NCBI RefSeq assembly: GCF_020520425.1
Contig: NC_079487.1
Location: 128,424,385 to 128,488,384 of the forward strand
Length of the DNA: 64,000 nucleotides
Origin: Spinacia oleracea
Lineage: Eukaryota > Streptophyta > Magnoliopsida > Caryophyllales > Amaranthaceae
Direction: 5' to 3'
A program made the translations under genes and the position numbers. Of the stretch, positions 47,701-59,627 are shown one piece after another (the first letter of the stretch is position 1; every line of letters starts with the position of its first letter). The notes below the pieces were generated by a model. It worked only from the letters and a program-made list of their open reading frames with translations, made no database searches and was not told where the DNA came from.

Positions 47701-49408
47701 TCGCCACTGAACTCAACACCAGTAGGACCACCACCCACAACAACACAGTGAAGGAGTCTTTTTTTCTCCTCCTCGGAAACACCTAGTAGCAGGTCAAGAA
47801 AGCCAGACAAAAGATCAGCTGTCTCATGCAGTGAGCTTAAAACCTAGTCCGAGAAGATGACAACATGTTTTATTGTTTTTCCATACCAGGTATATCAGAT
47901 AACATCAGATTCAACAGTAATTTTCTACGGATCTCCTGAGCATGATGAACTTCACGGAGAAAAATTGCATGCTCGTGCACCCCATGGATTCCAAATGTTG
48001 AGGCTTCAGCCCCAGATGCAACAACCAATTTGTCATATGATATTTTGAACTTCCACGGGTCCAATGACTGCGCCCCATCTGTAACAGTTTGACAATGTAC
48101 CTAACATACATATCACCAAGCCTGAATTAGCCAATTAGATATCAGCGTAGAAAAACAAGAACACCTTGATTGAGCTCCTAAGCCAATATGCCATTAACTG
48201 TACAGCTTCAAAGTAACACATGTGCAGTTCATAACTTTAAGCTAGCAATTCACAAGCTATTTCATTCCCTTGCTATCCAACTCAATTTTGGAATTGTTCA
48301 AACTTCAAAATCATCCAAATGAGATATATTTCGTAATTTTCAACAATGACCATAAGATTTTTCCAACTTTCACAAACTTAGCTACATCATTACTCAATAA
48401 TGACACAGAAATGAAAGATTTTGTTCCTGATTCGCATCCGAAATTCCATTAAACAAAATAGTAACAACCCAATAGAATGCTCTCAATTAAATCAAACAAT
48501 ATAATTACTTTCTTTGGAAATGTAAAACACAAAATGACCCAGAATTCCAAAATGATACTCCATTTTCTATCAATATAATTAATGTTTAATACTCCGTATT
48601 ATCAAAAATATCATTACCGCTTAATAAATAGACATACGGAGTATTTATGATCTAAAAATTATCAAAATCCATAAATTAAATGCTCAAAATCCTCAAAAAA
48701 TTATTGACAGATGTTTGAATGTCCCAATCACATAATCCTACACTATATGGGCACCACCTAACTTACTTAGTAAAATCTTGAAGGGTGATACAAATGACAA
48801 TACCCACTACCCAAAACCTGGGATCAAATCTAGTCTACATCATTGTCCCTCCTACATTATCAATTTATTCACTTAACGGTCACACCCATGACCTATAAAC
48901 TAAAACTTCCCGAATTCATTGGCAATCAAACAACAAATTAGCAGAGAAATTAACAACATACCACATGATCATCGGTATCAACAGAAGTGCAATTGGCAAG
49001 AAAATAGTAAGATCCAGGTTCCCTATTTATCGCGGGTTGAATTCTCCCAATAGGTTCAGCAACAGACCGAAACTCAAGAGTTCCAACACAAGTTGACGCT
49101 AACAATGGAGTAAACACCATATGATTCCTCGGTGACACACAAACGATGTCGTATATCTTTGTATCAATCTCCTTGATGAGCCTACACCCGGCCCATCCAG
49201 AGCCCAGCACAACCACTCTGGGTTTCTCATTGGGTTTAGTGGGTTCAAGCCCAGCATACATCTTCGTGTTCCCAGCATCTGCAGAGGTGGAGTAGTGGTG
49301 GGAAGCAGAGAAGAGAGAATTGTAGAGTGTTGAAGATGATGATGGAAATGGAAAGTGGGTTTTTGATTTCAGGATTGAGGGTTTTAGAATGTTTCTCAAA
49401 AATGACAT
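44701..49408 (-). CDS. NDA: Internal alternative NAD(P)H-ubiquinone oxidoreductase, mitochondrial (NDA type), 499 aa
   Basis: Eight exons: 49408-48962, 48100-47887, 47782-47622, 47410-47345, 46727-46564, 46315-46201, 45126-44947 and 44853-44701. They total 500 codons including the stop, all with GT..AG borders. A Ser/Arg-rich presequence (about 1-45) suits mitochondrial import. The first dinucleotide fold, [10 protein letters not shown] (65-74), binds FAD. The second, [16 protein letters not shown] (about 234-249), binds NAD(P)H. YAIGDCAG (about 367-374) is the second FAD contact. There is no EF-hand insert, which separates NDA from NDB enzymes. A Trp/Arg-rich amphipathic C-terminus ([18 protein letters not shown]) should attach to the inner membrane's matrix face. 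The enzyme passes electrons from matrix NAD(P)H to ubiquinone without pumping protons. The last residues, SRI, resemble a peroxisomal PTS1, as reported for Arabidopsis NDA proteins. The length is close to the family's roughly 510 aa. Confidence 0.94.
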
Positions 49409-49454
49409 CTTCCTTTCTATTTTTAGAAAGTGTTGATCTGAATTCGTTGTTCAT

Positions 49455-50837
49455 GATGAAATGAAAATCTGGGGTTTTATTGATTTATTTTTCATTTTTA
49501 AATTATAAAATTAAACTAGTCCGTAAGAAAATTGGATTTTTTTCTTGCTTTATTTATTTGTACGTTTTCTCCCTTTTTTGTGGGAGGATAATTGGTAAAG
49601 AAAAAACAAAACAAACATAGTTAGGGATGAATATGCTGCGTGATGTAAGACGTGACTACATATGTGGCGGCTATATAGATATACCAGCTGGCCTCAGCCA
49701 TTCATTTGCTTTCCTGGATTTTTTATTTTTTTGGTTCTGAGTTTTTCCTAGAAATTAATTTTACAAACTTGGTTGATTTTTGGGTAAGATCCAAGTTCCC
49801 GGGTTATTTTGGTTCATTCACATATTATCTCTAATTTTTATTCAATCTGTCATTTTAAAAGGTCATGATACATATATGATATATATTTAGTGTATTTAGT
49901 GAAGTGAAATAAAATATTCAAATAACGTATTGATAATTTTCTTTAAAATATTTTCCGTATTTGAGATCTGGGTTTGAATGTGACGGTCAACCCCTTACCT
50001 CACTCTCTTTAAACTTTAAGATCGTAAGAGGGTAAGAGTCGTAAGACTATCTCATGAAAATGTTAATGGTTATGAATTTATGATTAGTTACTTGTTACAA
50101 CCATTTTCGAATTTATACTTAGTTGCTTATTACGAGGTAGTTATTACATCCATTTATATAAAACTTTGTAAATTGATCGTCAGGAAAATCGATGTTACAT
50201 AGTTTGAGTAGAAACATGTTTATTATTCTAACTAAAAAATAAAAAATAAAAATATTACTTTGTATACGAAATATCAATGTATTAATAATAAGTTTTTTAT
50301 TCTGAATTTCTAGCATTCTACCTGTAATTTTCTGGTTCCACCTATAAACATATGAAGTGAGAATGTGAAAAAGATTTACGTGGACAACAGAAAGGGTGAG
50401 ATCCCCTTGTAGAGTTGTAGTACTGATGTATGCTAATACGCTATACAATAAAAGATCCAATCGATCAATCAATTTCGTTAATTATGTAACATATTGAAAT
50501 AGTAACACATGATCAAAACCACGAACGCGCTGCAAGCTAGTTATTTGATCAGTATATCATTATTTGTAAATAATTAAGATTATACAGTTCTCTGCAATAT
50601 ACTTATATAAATATATATAAATTCCGACTGCCACATCACGTCATGCATGCATGAAGTAACAACTATTTGAGTAATACAAGTATATATTCCGTATAATATA
50701 CCAAATAGTAAATACTCCATAGTTTAGGTTTAGTCAACGAGATACATACATACTACGCACTACATAGTTAATTAAACAAACATTAAATTAATCAAACAAA
50801 GAGCTTAATTTAAGATCAAAATTAATTAATAACACGC
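49455..50837. other. NDA promoter region and intergenic DNA
   Basis: AT-rich DNA without a recognised gene. It contains the upstream region of the minus-strand NDA gene on its left and probably the 3' UTR of the PSY gene on its right. TATATAAATATATATAAA near 50605 is simple AT sequence. Confidence 0.45.
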
Positions 50838-51933
50838 CTAATGTCGATGTTTACCGCCACCCCCACGACCACCCTTACGGCTAGGAGGATTATGCACAGA
50901 GTTTGCGGACGGCTTATCATAATCATCAAGGAAATACGTCCTCAAAATTCTTGACTTGACGACCACCCTCTCTTCTGTTCGTACCACCAAAAACACAACA
51001 ATGTTAACTCAGATGCTCTAAAATTATGTAATAAAGTACTTCGTATTAAAGATAAGATAACCTATATAACACACAACTTTATAGTCATACCTCTTTTATA
51101 TAATTAAGTGCCTTTTAACCTAACCTAACCTAACCTACAAAGTTTAAAGCTATATAGTTGTACAGCTAAATAACAAGTGTACATCATGAATTTGAGTAAG
51201 AGCCGTATAAAAAGTGTAGTAAATTAAATTAAATTAAAAATAGATACAAGGCCTACATGGGAATTGTGATTTTGTTACGATATGATTGTTAACAAAACTT
51301 GTCTTAATTTTATCTCCCCTAAATTCAGTAATTTATGTGGATTTCAGTTCCATTATCTCGGTACTTTTAAACTCCCTAGAAGAATCAAAGACGGTGTTAA
51401 ATTTTTTTTTTTTTTAGTGATAATAACAAATACTCAGTACTCGTAAGGCTTAGATTTATATTTAGTTTCTTACTAAAGTTTTTAAATCTGTGCGTGAGTA
51501 ATCTTAAAAGACCGACTTTAGTTTGTGACAAATTCTAATTTGTCACACAAACCATAAGTTGAACATATGTAAATCAGAAATGATGAAATAAAATAGTTTC
51601 TTATTTGGTTTAGTGTTTTTTTTTTCCTTTTTCTAAACAATTAATGCAACTTCATTCAATAATACTATCATGAATTTATGATCATATAGATCAACATGTT
51701 GGAATTAATTTTAACTTTGTTCCTCCAAACGATGGCTCGATTTTGTTTGTACATCTAAAAAAAATACAACAATCTTTAAAGGGATCGAGCTGACTTCAGT
51801 ATGTAGTAGGATCATAGAGTAGAAAAATACCTGAAGAGAGGAAGAAAGTGGGACGAGCAGAAGCCGAAAGAACGAAAGAGACGATGACCAACAACAACAA
51901 AAACAAACACTTCTTTCCAACTTCAACCATCAT
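50838..51933 (-). CDS. PSY-type tyrosine-sulfated peptide precursor, 79 aa
   Basis: Two exons, 51933-51831 and 50974-50838, join in phase 1 (CTCTTCAG|GTATTT to CGAACAG|AAGAGA) to give 80 codons including the stop. The start is the first of two adjacent ATGs. Residues 1-26 form a signal peptide: MMVEVGKKC, a Leu/Val-rich core, then SASA before the cleavage region. A short acidic/basic propeptide follows, and then the C-terminal DDYDKPSANSVHNPP. This closely resembles the Arabidopsis PSY1 peptide (DYGDPSANPKHDPGVPPS): an Asp-Tyr for sulfation, PSAN, a His and Pro-Pro. The tail is Arg/Gly/His-rich (SRKGGRGGGGKHRH). PSY peptides are secreted, sulfated by TPST and promote cell expansion through leucine-rich-repeat receptor kinases. 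A TATA box lies about 165 bp upstream. Both exons are too short to stand out as plain reading frames. Confidence 0.85.
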
Positions 51934-52098
51934 TCTCCAATGGGCCTACTTCAATACTTTAGGTCCAGAACGAGTATTAATGAAGGAACAATTAATTACT
52001 GGTAAAGTGTAAAGAACATTTAGAAACAAACGGAAGGAGTATGAGATTGAAAGTTGAAATTATAAATGAGTATATTTAGTAGAGTTTGTACGTAGTGG

Positions 52099-52108
52099 TA
52101 TATATAAG
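52099..52108 (-). promoter_or_regulatory. TATA box of the PSY gene
   Basis: The plus strand reads TATATATAAG, giving CTTATATATA on the coding strand. It lies about 165 bases before the start codon and is followed by an A/T-rich leader. This is a typical plant TATA position if the leader is about 130 bases. It is inferred from sequence alone. Confidence 0.5.
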
Positions 52109-53532
52109 CAGGGGAGAAGGGGTGCGTTGACTTGATAGTATTATAAGTGAGAGATATGAACCGTTGGATCTTATTTTCACATAAGTCAACGCTTTCTCTT
52201 ATTGCCTTGTTTAGGTTTTTCCTTGTAATTTTGGTTTTACTCTTTTCTTTATTTTTCAGGTTTCAATTGTCATACAAGCTTTTAGTAGTTGCTACTCTGT
52301 TGAATTGAAAGCTTCGATTAATAATGTCAACGCCTCAAAAGGTTGCTCCCTCTTCTTACTTCTTAGCTAGCTTTTTCCTTGTAAACCAAATATAATATTT
52401 CTATAAGTAATCATGCATTAATGTTCCCGATATGAAATAAGCAGTATCGGATGAGGCTGATTCGTTGGATAAAGAAGACCTTGCTTGAATGTGTATGGGG
52501 TCGAATGTACCTGTATATGAGTAAGTCACTGGCCTGTGAGGTGTTCTGACTTCTGAGAAAAGCCCTTCCGATGTAATAGTATTAGTTTTTAAAAATGTTT
52601 CAATGTTTTAAAATATGTATAAAAATGTATATTACTTAAGTTCCAAAAATGAATTGTGACTAATAATGGCATTATATAGCATATTCATCAATCCATCGAT
52701 CATCATATGGGAGATATATATGGCTGTCAATTTGTCAAAAAACTCGTGAGATGTTGAGAGCTGACCTATATGGAGAATTATAGAAATTAAATGCAAAATC
52801 TCAAGTATGATTTCATTCTATGAACATAGACCAAAACCTTCTTCACTTGATATGTTAGAATAACAAGTATAAAATCTCAAGTATGATTTCATTCTATGAA
52901 CATACTACGACGGAGTATGTATATACCATTAAGAATTTGTTACACACCCTCTAACATTTACGGAGTATTAACTATCGCACTGACTCACACCCTACTTAGT
53001 TACTTTGTATTGAGAATTATGTCAAGATCGATCAATATATGATTTGCCATTTAAATAAGTGTCCTACTATCTTTTTATTTGAGAATTTTTTTAATTTATG
53101 ATGCTATGACTCTATTAGTTTATGAGCCAAAAAATAAATATTTGTTTGAAGGAACAAGAAATAAATTATGATCCTCATTAAAACCATGTCAGACAAGGAG
53201 ATGTATTATGACCCAAATATCATTAAGTAGTTGACTTTATCAATATAAATCAAACTAGAGTCGATCCATTATTACTTACTACGTATTTCGTCTTACAGAA
53301 AATTTTGACGCAAATTGTGTATCGGCATATGACTGAGTTTCTAGTTCTTAGTAAAATTCTTTTCTTAATTTCTGTTGGGATTAGCCCTTCATTTGCATCA
53401 AAAAAACAAACGAACTATGAGTTACGGAGTACTCTTGAATGTCCGTCTAAAACTCTTAATTTTATGACTAATAGGTATAATTGCAGCAGAAAATTAAACA
53501 TATACTGATATACAATACGTAGTACTCCGTAC
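52109..53532. other. Intergenic DNA
   Basis: No gene recognised. The phrase TCTCAAGTATGATTTCATTCTATGAACATA occurs twice in tandem (about 52799 and 52877), spaced by 78 bp. Confidence 0.5.
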
Positions 53533-53535
53533 TTA

Positions 53536-53809
53536 GGCCCTGTTTTGTTCGACTTATTTTTACTTATTTCAGACAAAATAAGTTCAGATAAGTTCAAATA
53601 AGTTCAAATAAATTCAAATAAATTCAGATAAGTTCAGATAAGTTCAAATAAGTTCAGTTACGTTCAGATAAGATAAGTTCAACAAAAATAAGTTTTTTTC
53701 AGACATTTTCACACATAAATAAATTTATTTCAGATAAAATAAGTTCAGATAATTCAGTTAAGTTCAGATAATATAAGTTCAATCAAAATAAGTCCAATAG
53801 AACGGAGTC
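53536..53809. mobile_element. Tourist/PIF-Harbinger-like MITE with TTA duplication
   Basis: The left end, GGCCCTGTTTTGTTCGACTT, is an imperfect inverse of the right end, AAGTCCAATAGAACGGAGTC. TTA flanks both sides (53533-53535, 53810-53812), as Tourist-type elements leave. The 274-bp interior is made of repeated AAGTTCAGATAAGTTCAAATA words. There is no coding capacity. Confidence 0.65.
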
Positions 53810-54504
53810 TTACTTACAGAAATATCACACTTGTGTTGAAAGAGATAGCGTAAAACAAATATTCTACATAATTTAACATACAGAAATTAAATATGACATT
53901 CCTTTTATAACGTGAACGTTGTATTGTATATTTGTATGGTATGTGACGTCCAAGTGAATTTCATTATCAACTTCAACTTGTTTTGTTTTTACATGAAACT
54001 TTATTTTTAAATTCTACATCCCACTTGCACCAGGTTTCAGCTGGGGGTACAACAAAGTCAACATACCCTTTAATTATAATTAGTGCCACCAAATAACTTG
54101 ATGACTTCTTTTTAACATGTTTTTAGTTCAATAGATGCCATGTTTTTAGGATTGTTGTTAAACTAAATTGATACTCACCCATTTGTTTGCTTGTGTTCAA
54201 ATCGTTACTTTAAAGTTTGAACTTGTAACCTCTCCATTATAATTAAACAAGTTCTATTGTATGTTAGCTATTTGAGACTCATTACATATAAAGTCTTGAC
54301 AAAAAGAGTATAAAATATTGTATTCATTTGCAGGTTAGTATAAAGCCAATAAAAGGGACGAAGATAAGCTGAAGTAATCTAGAATGTCATCTTCCTTGAA
54401 AAAAGATAAAGAAGTATAAGTGTATCTTAATTTAGTTGAATTGGAATGCATGCATGCAGTTGAATATTTTTCTTTTGGTGAAAAATGAAAATGAGTTGAA
54501 TATT

Positions 54505-54905
54505 TCCAGTCCAGCAAAGTTTGCGGCTCCACCAACTCAACTTCCTTACAGCTTTTCAAACAAGTATAATATGTTTACACAAGATTACTCAGCTAATTTC
54601 ATGGGTAAGCCAATATTTCTGAGTAATTTTAATGCTTATTTAACTATTGAAAGAAGTAATCAACCAGATAATACATGTTCACATACAAAGAGAAGCAATT
54701 AATCATCAACTAATACAATCTGTCCTCGTCTAAGGCGCGGAAATACCAAAATGCTTCGAGGAGGAAATCGAATTCCATAACCCAGCAAAATGTGCGGCTC
54801 AATCATCTGAGCTTTCTTAAAACAGTACATTAAACAGCAATATATCTAACTCTCATCCACATTCATAAGTTTAGTCAGCTAATTTCATGGGTAAGCCAAA
54901 GTTAC
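54505..54905. repeat. Diverged direct duplication of about 110 bp
   Basis: CCAGCAAAGTTTGCGGCTCCACC...CAGCTAATTTCATGGGTAAGCCA (54512-54612) and CCAGCAAAATGTGCGGCTCAATC...CAGCTAATTTCATGGGTAAGCCA (54783-54899) are related copies. Their function is unknown. They lie downstream of the minus-strand PHF5A gene. Confidence 0.6.
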
Positions 54906-55010
54906 ATATACCACAAGTATCAGAAATAATAACCAGATAATACAAACTTGTACTACAGTTTAATCTTCAATAGCAGTCTGAAACAAGTAAAGTGATACAT
55001 CTTCTTATCA

Positions 55011-55343
55011 TCATCGTTTCTTAAAACCGTATTTCTTCCGTTCATAGAAAAGATCTGTTTTTGCACTTCCCAGATTCACAATTTTCGGACACCCATCTCT
55101 ATCCTTCTCCTGTTGAGTACATTCCTTGCAGTAATAAGCATCTGAAATTCCAACACCTCCACAGATAACACATCTCCCCTGAAATGATCCGTAATTGCAT
55201 TCATCACAAACTCGCACCAGTGTGCATGGACGCACATATGAATCACATATTACGCATTTTCCATCGCACTTCTCACAAAGTCGTCCGATAGCAATGCCTG
55301 GCTGCTTCCTGCACATGATAAGATCCGGATGATGCTTTGCCAT
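55011..55343 (-). CDS. PHF5A: PHF5A/SF3b14b (Rds3) splicing factor, 110 aa
   Basis: A single coding exon, [20 protein letters not shown]...KYGFKKR. The protein is a trefoil-like zinc knot with several CxxC pairs: CEKC and CVIC (about 23-33), CDEC (47-50), CVIC (58-61) and CKEC (72-75), each holding zinc. Size and sequence are those of the near-invariant eukaryotic PHF5A family. It is a core subunit of SF3b in the U2 snRNP and helps hold the branch-point adenosine. An AG acceptor (TTTCCAG|AAGCC) lies only five bases before the ATG, so the leader is spliced. A GT donor after a CT-rich exon near 59350 is a candidate partner, giving a 4-kb leader intron (inference). Confidence 0.95.
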   Translation of the reverse strand: MAKHHPDLIMCRKQPGIAIGRLCEKCDGKCVICDSYVRPCTLVRVCDECNYGSFQGRCVICGGVGISDAYYCKECTQQEKDRDGCPKIVNLGSAKTDLFYERKKYGFKKR

Positions 55344-55811
55344 GGCTTCTGGAAAGACCTTAGTATCTTAACTAGTACTGCAACAACCGTATCCAAGTGT
55401 CAATAATAGAACTGAAACCTAACACAAAAAATTGCTGATACCACTGAAAATTGGAGGTGCTGTAAGTGTGATTCAAGAAATGGGCAATGCATTTATCTAT
55501 TGGGTACTTCAGTTCTTACGGTAAACACAATTACGAGATTACTATAGACTATAATGGAACAATCAATCACCACGTGTACAGTTACCAACAAGTAAATGAA
55601 ATATTGAAATGTCTCTCCAACTCTCAGGCCTCTGCCAAAGAACAGCCCCTTATATACATACTAACTAGAAGAAGAATAAAACCAAGCATTTGGCAATTGG
55701 TTTAGACTTTAGAGTACCGTAATGATAGAAGAGAGCTCATCAAACCAGGAGCAAAGAAAGGGGAAGGCTAAGTAATTTCTTTTTCAAGTTAAAATCCAGA
55801 GACTTCAGAAG

Positions 55812-56150
55812 ATGATTATTATACTCACGAAGTCACAATTGGGAAAGAAGTCACAGAAACAGCAATTCATAGCAGAAAACTTAAAAAATAGTGTCTTAAC
55901 GAGACGATTGATTGAACAACAGGATCCCTTAAACTTTGTGATACTTCTTGTTCCATGGAAACATACATGGGAAGAGAAGGGAACTAAATCAATGAGAGCT
56001 ACGGGCTCCAACAATGATATTTTGGTTTGGCAGCCATGTATTATTCATTTATTCCTATGGTTAGTGATGGTCTTTATGGTGGGTTAGAGTAATGTCCTAC
56101 GCCATGTTGTTGGGCCTGTGGCTACAACCGATGTTCACCCATATTCAAAC
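55812..56150. repeat. Intronic direct repeat, copy 1
   Basis: Begins ATTATTATACTCACGAAGTC and contains AACATACATGGGAAGAGAAGG and TACGCCATGTTGTTG. It is matched by copy 2 at 57785-58110 in the same orientation, with about 15-20% divergence. Confidence 0.75.
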
Positions 56151-57784
56151 TTTAAACGAATTAAAAGAACAGAAAGGAGAAAATTGAATGAACCAAAACA
56201 CTTGGGACTACTCTTGTCCAATCCCCATACTTGGGAGCATAAAGCAGAGCAATTGAAGGCATCAGGCATTCCTAATAGAAAAGTGAAACACAGATAAAAA
56301 TCAGAACCAAGATGACACTAATTGTCAGGTGCAATAAATGATCAAAGCCAGTGAAACTTACGACTCTCCTTACATGCGCCTCATTTGTTTCAACTGTTGC
56401 ATATACTATGCATGAATTGACTACCACTTACACCTGACTTATATAAGAGAAAACAATAATCTCACTGTAATTTTTTGTAATCGTTCAACTCTGAGGTACT
56501 TGTACCCAAGATATTGACTTTAGGGCCAAAATGTGAAAGAGGTGTGATGACTAGGACGGAGAAACCTCGTGTTCAATGTATTCACTCAAGGAGAAGTCAT
56601 TTCTCAAGAGATGACCAGTTTAGTAGTCCAAGCTTTTGAAAGAAGGGGCGAAGGATTAAAGGGAAAACCTTATCCAACACGTGCCCAAAGTTACTGATAA
56701 ATGAAGAAAGTGGTGTGACTGTGTGAGTGAGTAACTGGGTACTGAGTAGGTTTGCCTGAAGGTCCTAGAGCTTGAGTCAACCACCAGTCATTATACAGCT
56801 TTATAAAGCTGGAGAAACCAATGATGGTTGATTATTCAAAAAATTATGATCCAATTCCATTGCATCCATCCGACTTATATTATTTACTGAAAAATGACTT
56901 GAACCTTTCACAGGCTAACCCTCTGATGATGTACAGTCTCAGGAAGGTAGTAACAAATCCATCTAACTAGTATCGAGTTTCAGGTCAATCATTCACAAAA
57001 CCTACCACAAGAGCCCTAAGCACAAATTACTCATCACAATTCCGCATATATGATGATTCTAACAATATGGTTATGGTCTATCCTAACTTGAGATTTCTAA
57101 ACAAAAGCTAGTATTAGGATAAATGAACCGGGTTGGTACCGGGTAGCATAGTTGATAACTTGATATATGATCGGGTCAGACCACTAAAAATGGGTCCAGC
57201 CATGGTCAGCCCAAACGATATTTCTTGCAGTCTCTACTCTTTAGGCCCACATTAAATGATGCATCATACCCAGTGTTACCTAATTCCCTAATCACCCCAC
57301 GAACCGGAAAGGCAAATTATAACATCAAAATGGTAGTTTTTGGTCTAATTTAGCAAATTATGGAGCGAATTGCAGACCCGTACCCAATCTCATACTAGCA
57401 AATCAGGTAACAATGATCATACCTACATGTATTGCTTGATGATAGAAATATGCACCATTTGATGAAGTTATAGAAAAATTATTTATGACGGGAAATATGT
57501 TGTTCACTTTATGATTAATGCGATACATCTGTAGCTAATGCCTATTACACTGTAGGTTGATTTGGCTAGACCACCCGTTGAAGTTTTTAATCTCATTATT
57601 TGATTCCAGAATTTCCCATTTCCAATTATGACAGAAGTTGCATTTTTTCGAGCACCTTAAATGGGACTTGGTGAGCAAATGAGAAGAGGAAAGAACAGTG
57701 GAGAGGAAAAGTCGAGTCAAACAAGAAATTGAAATCCCACTTGGGACAGAATTCACAGAAACAGCAACTCGTGAAGCTTGTGGA

Positions 57785-58110
57785 TTTTTTCACAAGACAA
57801 TTATACTCATAATTGGGAAAGAAGTCACAGAACGAGCAATTCATAGCAGCAAACTAAAAAAAATGAGTCTTAACGAGACAATTGATTGAAAAGAGGATCC
57901 CTAACTTTTTTATATTTCCTGTTTCATGGAAGCATACATGGGAAGAGAAGGGAACAAAACCAAAGAGAGCTTCCAGCTACAACAACGAGATTGCTGTTTG
58001 GCACCCATCTACTATTCCTGTGGTTAGTGATGGTGTTTATGATGGGTTGGAAAAGTGGTCTACGCCATGTTGTTGATCCTGTTGGCTACAGCTGATATCC
58101 GCCCCCTCAA
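57785..58110. repeat. Intronic direct repeat, copy 2
   Basis: Second copy of the block at 55812-56150, sharing GGGAAAGAAGTCACAGAA, CATACATGGGAAGAGAAGG and CTACGCCATGTTGTTG. A partial third fragment (GACAGAATTCACAGAAACAGCAACTCG) lies just left, at about 57745. Confidence 0.75.
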
Positions 58111-59349
58111 CCCTAGAAAGAATTAAAAGAAATAGAAAGAAGAAAAAAAGGAATTCCTTTTATAAAGAAGGATGCCACATTTTCCACTATATTTCCTTCA
58201 TGTTTTCCCTTGAAAATCATTTTCCTTTGAAAATGTTTTCGTTGAAACATACGAAGACTAAAAAACACCATATATTTCCACTACAAGAATTGGTCACTCA
58301 ACCAAAATGCAAAACAGATTCAGTTTATCGAGAACTGTAAAATTATCCTCATTACAAACCCTTCGGGATGTGCCCTAGATTACAATTCCCTCCACATAAT
58401 AACTTACCTTTGTTTCTTTAGACGCTTTAATACACTAGATGAAAATATTTACTTGTTTTAATTACTATTAGTTAAGCTCCATAACCTGCTCTTCAGTCTT
58501 CAACTCAACCACCCCCCAAAACAACAGACTGACATGATAGTTCCCTTACCTAGAATACTAACAACAAACTCTAATCACCTCATGGGCCAAAGGAACGAAT
58601 TATGATTATATCTTCATAGAAATTGCAGAAAACGTGAGACAACCCACACAATTATGATCTTCTCATCCTTGAAAGAGTACCAGTAAGCTAGATTACTAGA
58701 GTTCAAACAACATTTTAAAATTTTACTTCCAGAAACAACACAAGAAGCAAGACAATGTCACAAATTATGTAGAACTTCATAAAACTACCCATTGAAGTTT
58801 TAATAAGCCAAGGAATTGGCTGCTCAAAGCCTCAAACGACTAGAAATTTGTAAGTCGAACACGTCCTAGTCTTATTTCATTGGATTGAACAACGGAATTC
58901 AGGGCTTACTCCGCCAAACACAATGGTCACAAATATATCAGAATGGCAATGCCCAAAACAAATCTTCCAATTAAACCTACAACACCATAAAATTTTCTAA
59001 ATACTGACAGCGCTCAAATGGAGTCTAATCTACAAAGCCCTCCTAGACATTTAAATAGTCAATTACAATTTAAGGAAAACCCAGAAATTATAACCTAACT
59101 AAGTGTTTGAGCTCAAAGTGGCCCATAAACCAAACCCAACCCTAAATTACTGTAGAAGTAATTAAGCAAAAATCAAGAAATCCCAGTATAAATTACAAGA
59201 AATCGAGAACAAATACTTGAAACATATCACTAACAGAAAACTAAAATGTCTTCAATACCATAACCATAAAGTAGCACTCAATTAACGAAATCACGATGAA
59301 TTAACAGTATGTCATAATATCAAATGAAGGAGTTCTTGAAGGAAATTAC

Positions 59350-59455
59350 CTCGACGGAGTAAGAAACGGCGATCGTTGCCGCTCCGGAGGGGAGAGGAGA
59401 GAGAAAACGAGGAGGCTTTTGTTGAAGAATGCAGAGAGCAGAAGAGAAATACTAG
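59350..59455 (-). other. Candidate non-coding first exon of PHF5A
   Basis: On the minus strand this reads as a CT-rich leader (CTCCTCGTTTTCTCTCTCC), typical of plant housekeeping 5' UTRs. It ends at a consensus donor, GAG|GTAATT. There is no ATG-started frame of note. Assignment to PHF5A rests on strand and the acceptor at 55349. Confidence 0.45.
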
Positions 59456-59627
59456 AAATAATGAAGATTTTAATTTTTAAGCCCATATGAAAATTTTAAA
59501 CCTCTATGTGGGCTTCTAACACATAAAGCCCCTAGGTAAAGTCAATCAGGGGTCGGGTCTAATTAGTTCGGTTATTAACTATACGGTTTGACTATATTAA
59601 ACTAGCCATATATGCACGCATTGTGTA

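Larger units (their letters stand above)
55349..59349 (-). other. Probable 4-kb intron in the PHF5A 5' leader
   Basis: The minus strand has a donor, GTCGAG|GTAATTTCC (59349), and an acceptor, TTTCCAG|AAGCC (55349). No reading frame of interest lies between, and the next recognisable protein-coding exon upstream is on the other strand beyond 62.8 kb. The interval holds a duplicated block (about 55812-56150 and 57785-58110). Splicing is inferred from the site motifs only. Confidence 0.5.

Noticed and set aside
51117-51138. TAACCTAACCTAACCTAACC, telomere-like
   Set aside because: Only four units, and the plant telomere repeat is CCCTAAA. Treated as a chance short repeat.
55812-56087. 91-codon frame in the PHF5A leader intron
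   Set aside because: The related copy at 57785-58110 does not keep the same frame or sequence constraint, so this is a non-coding duplication.
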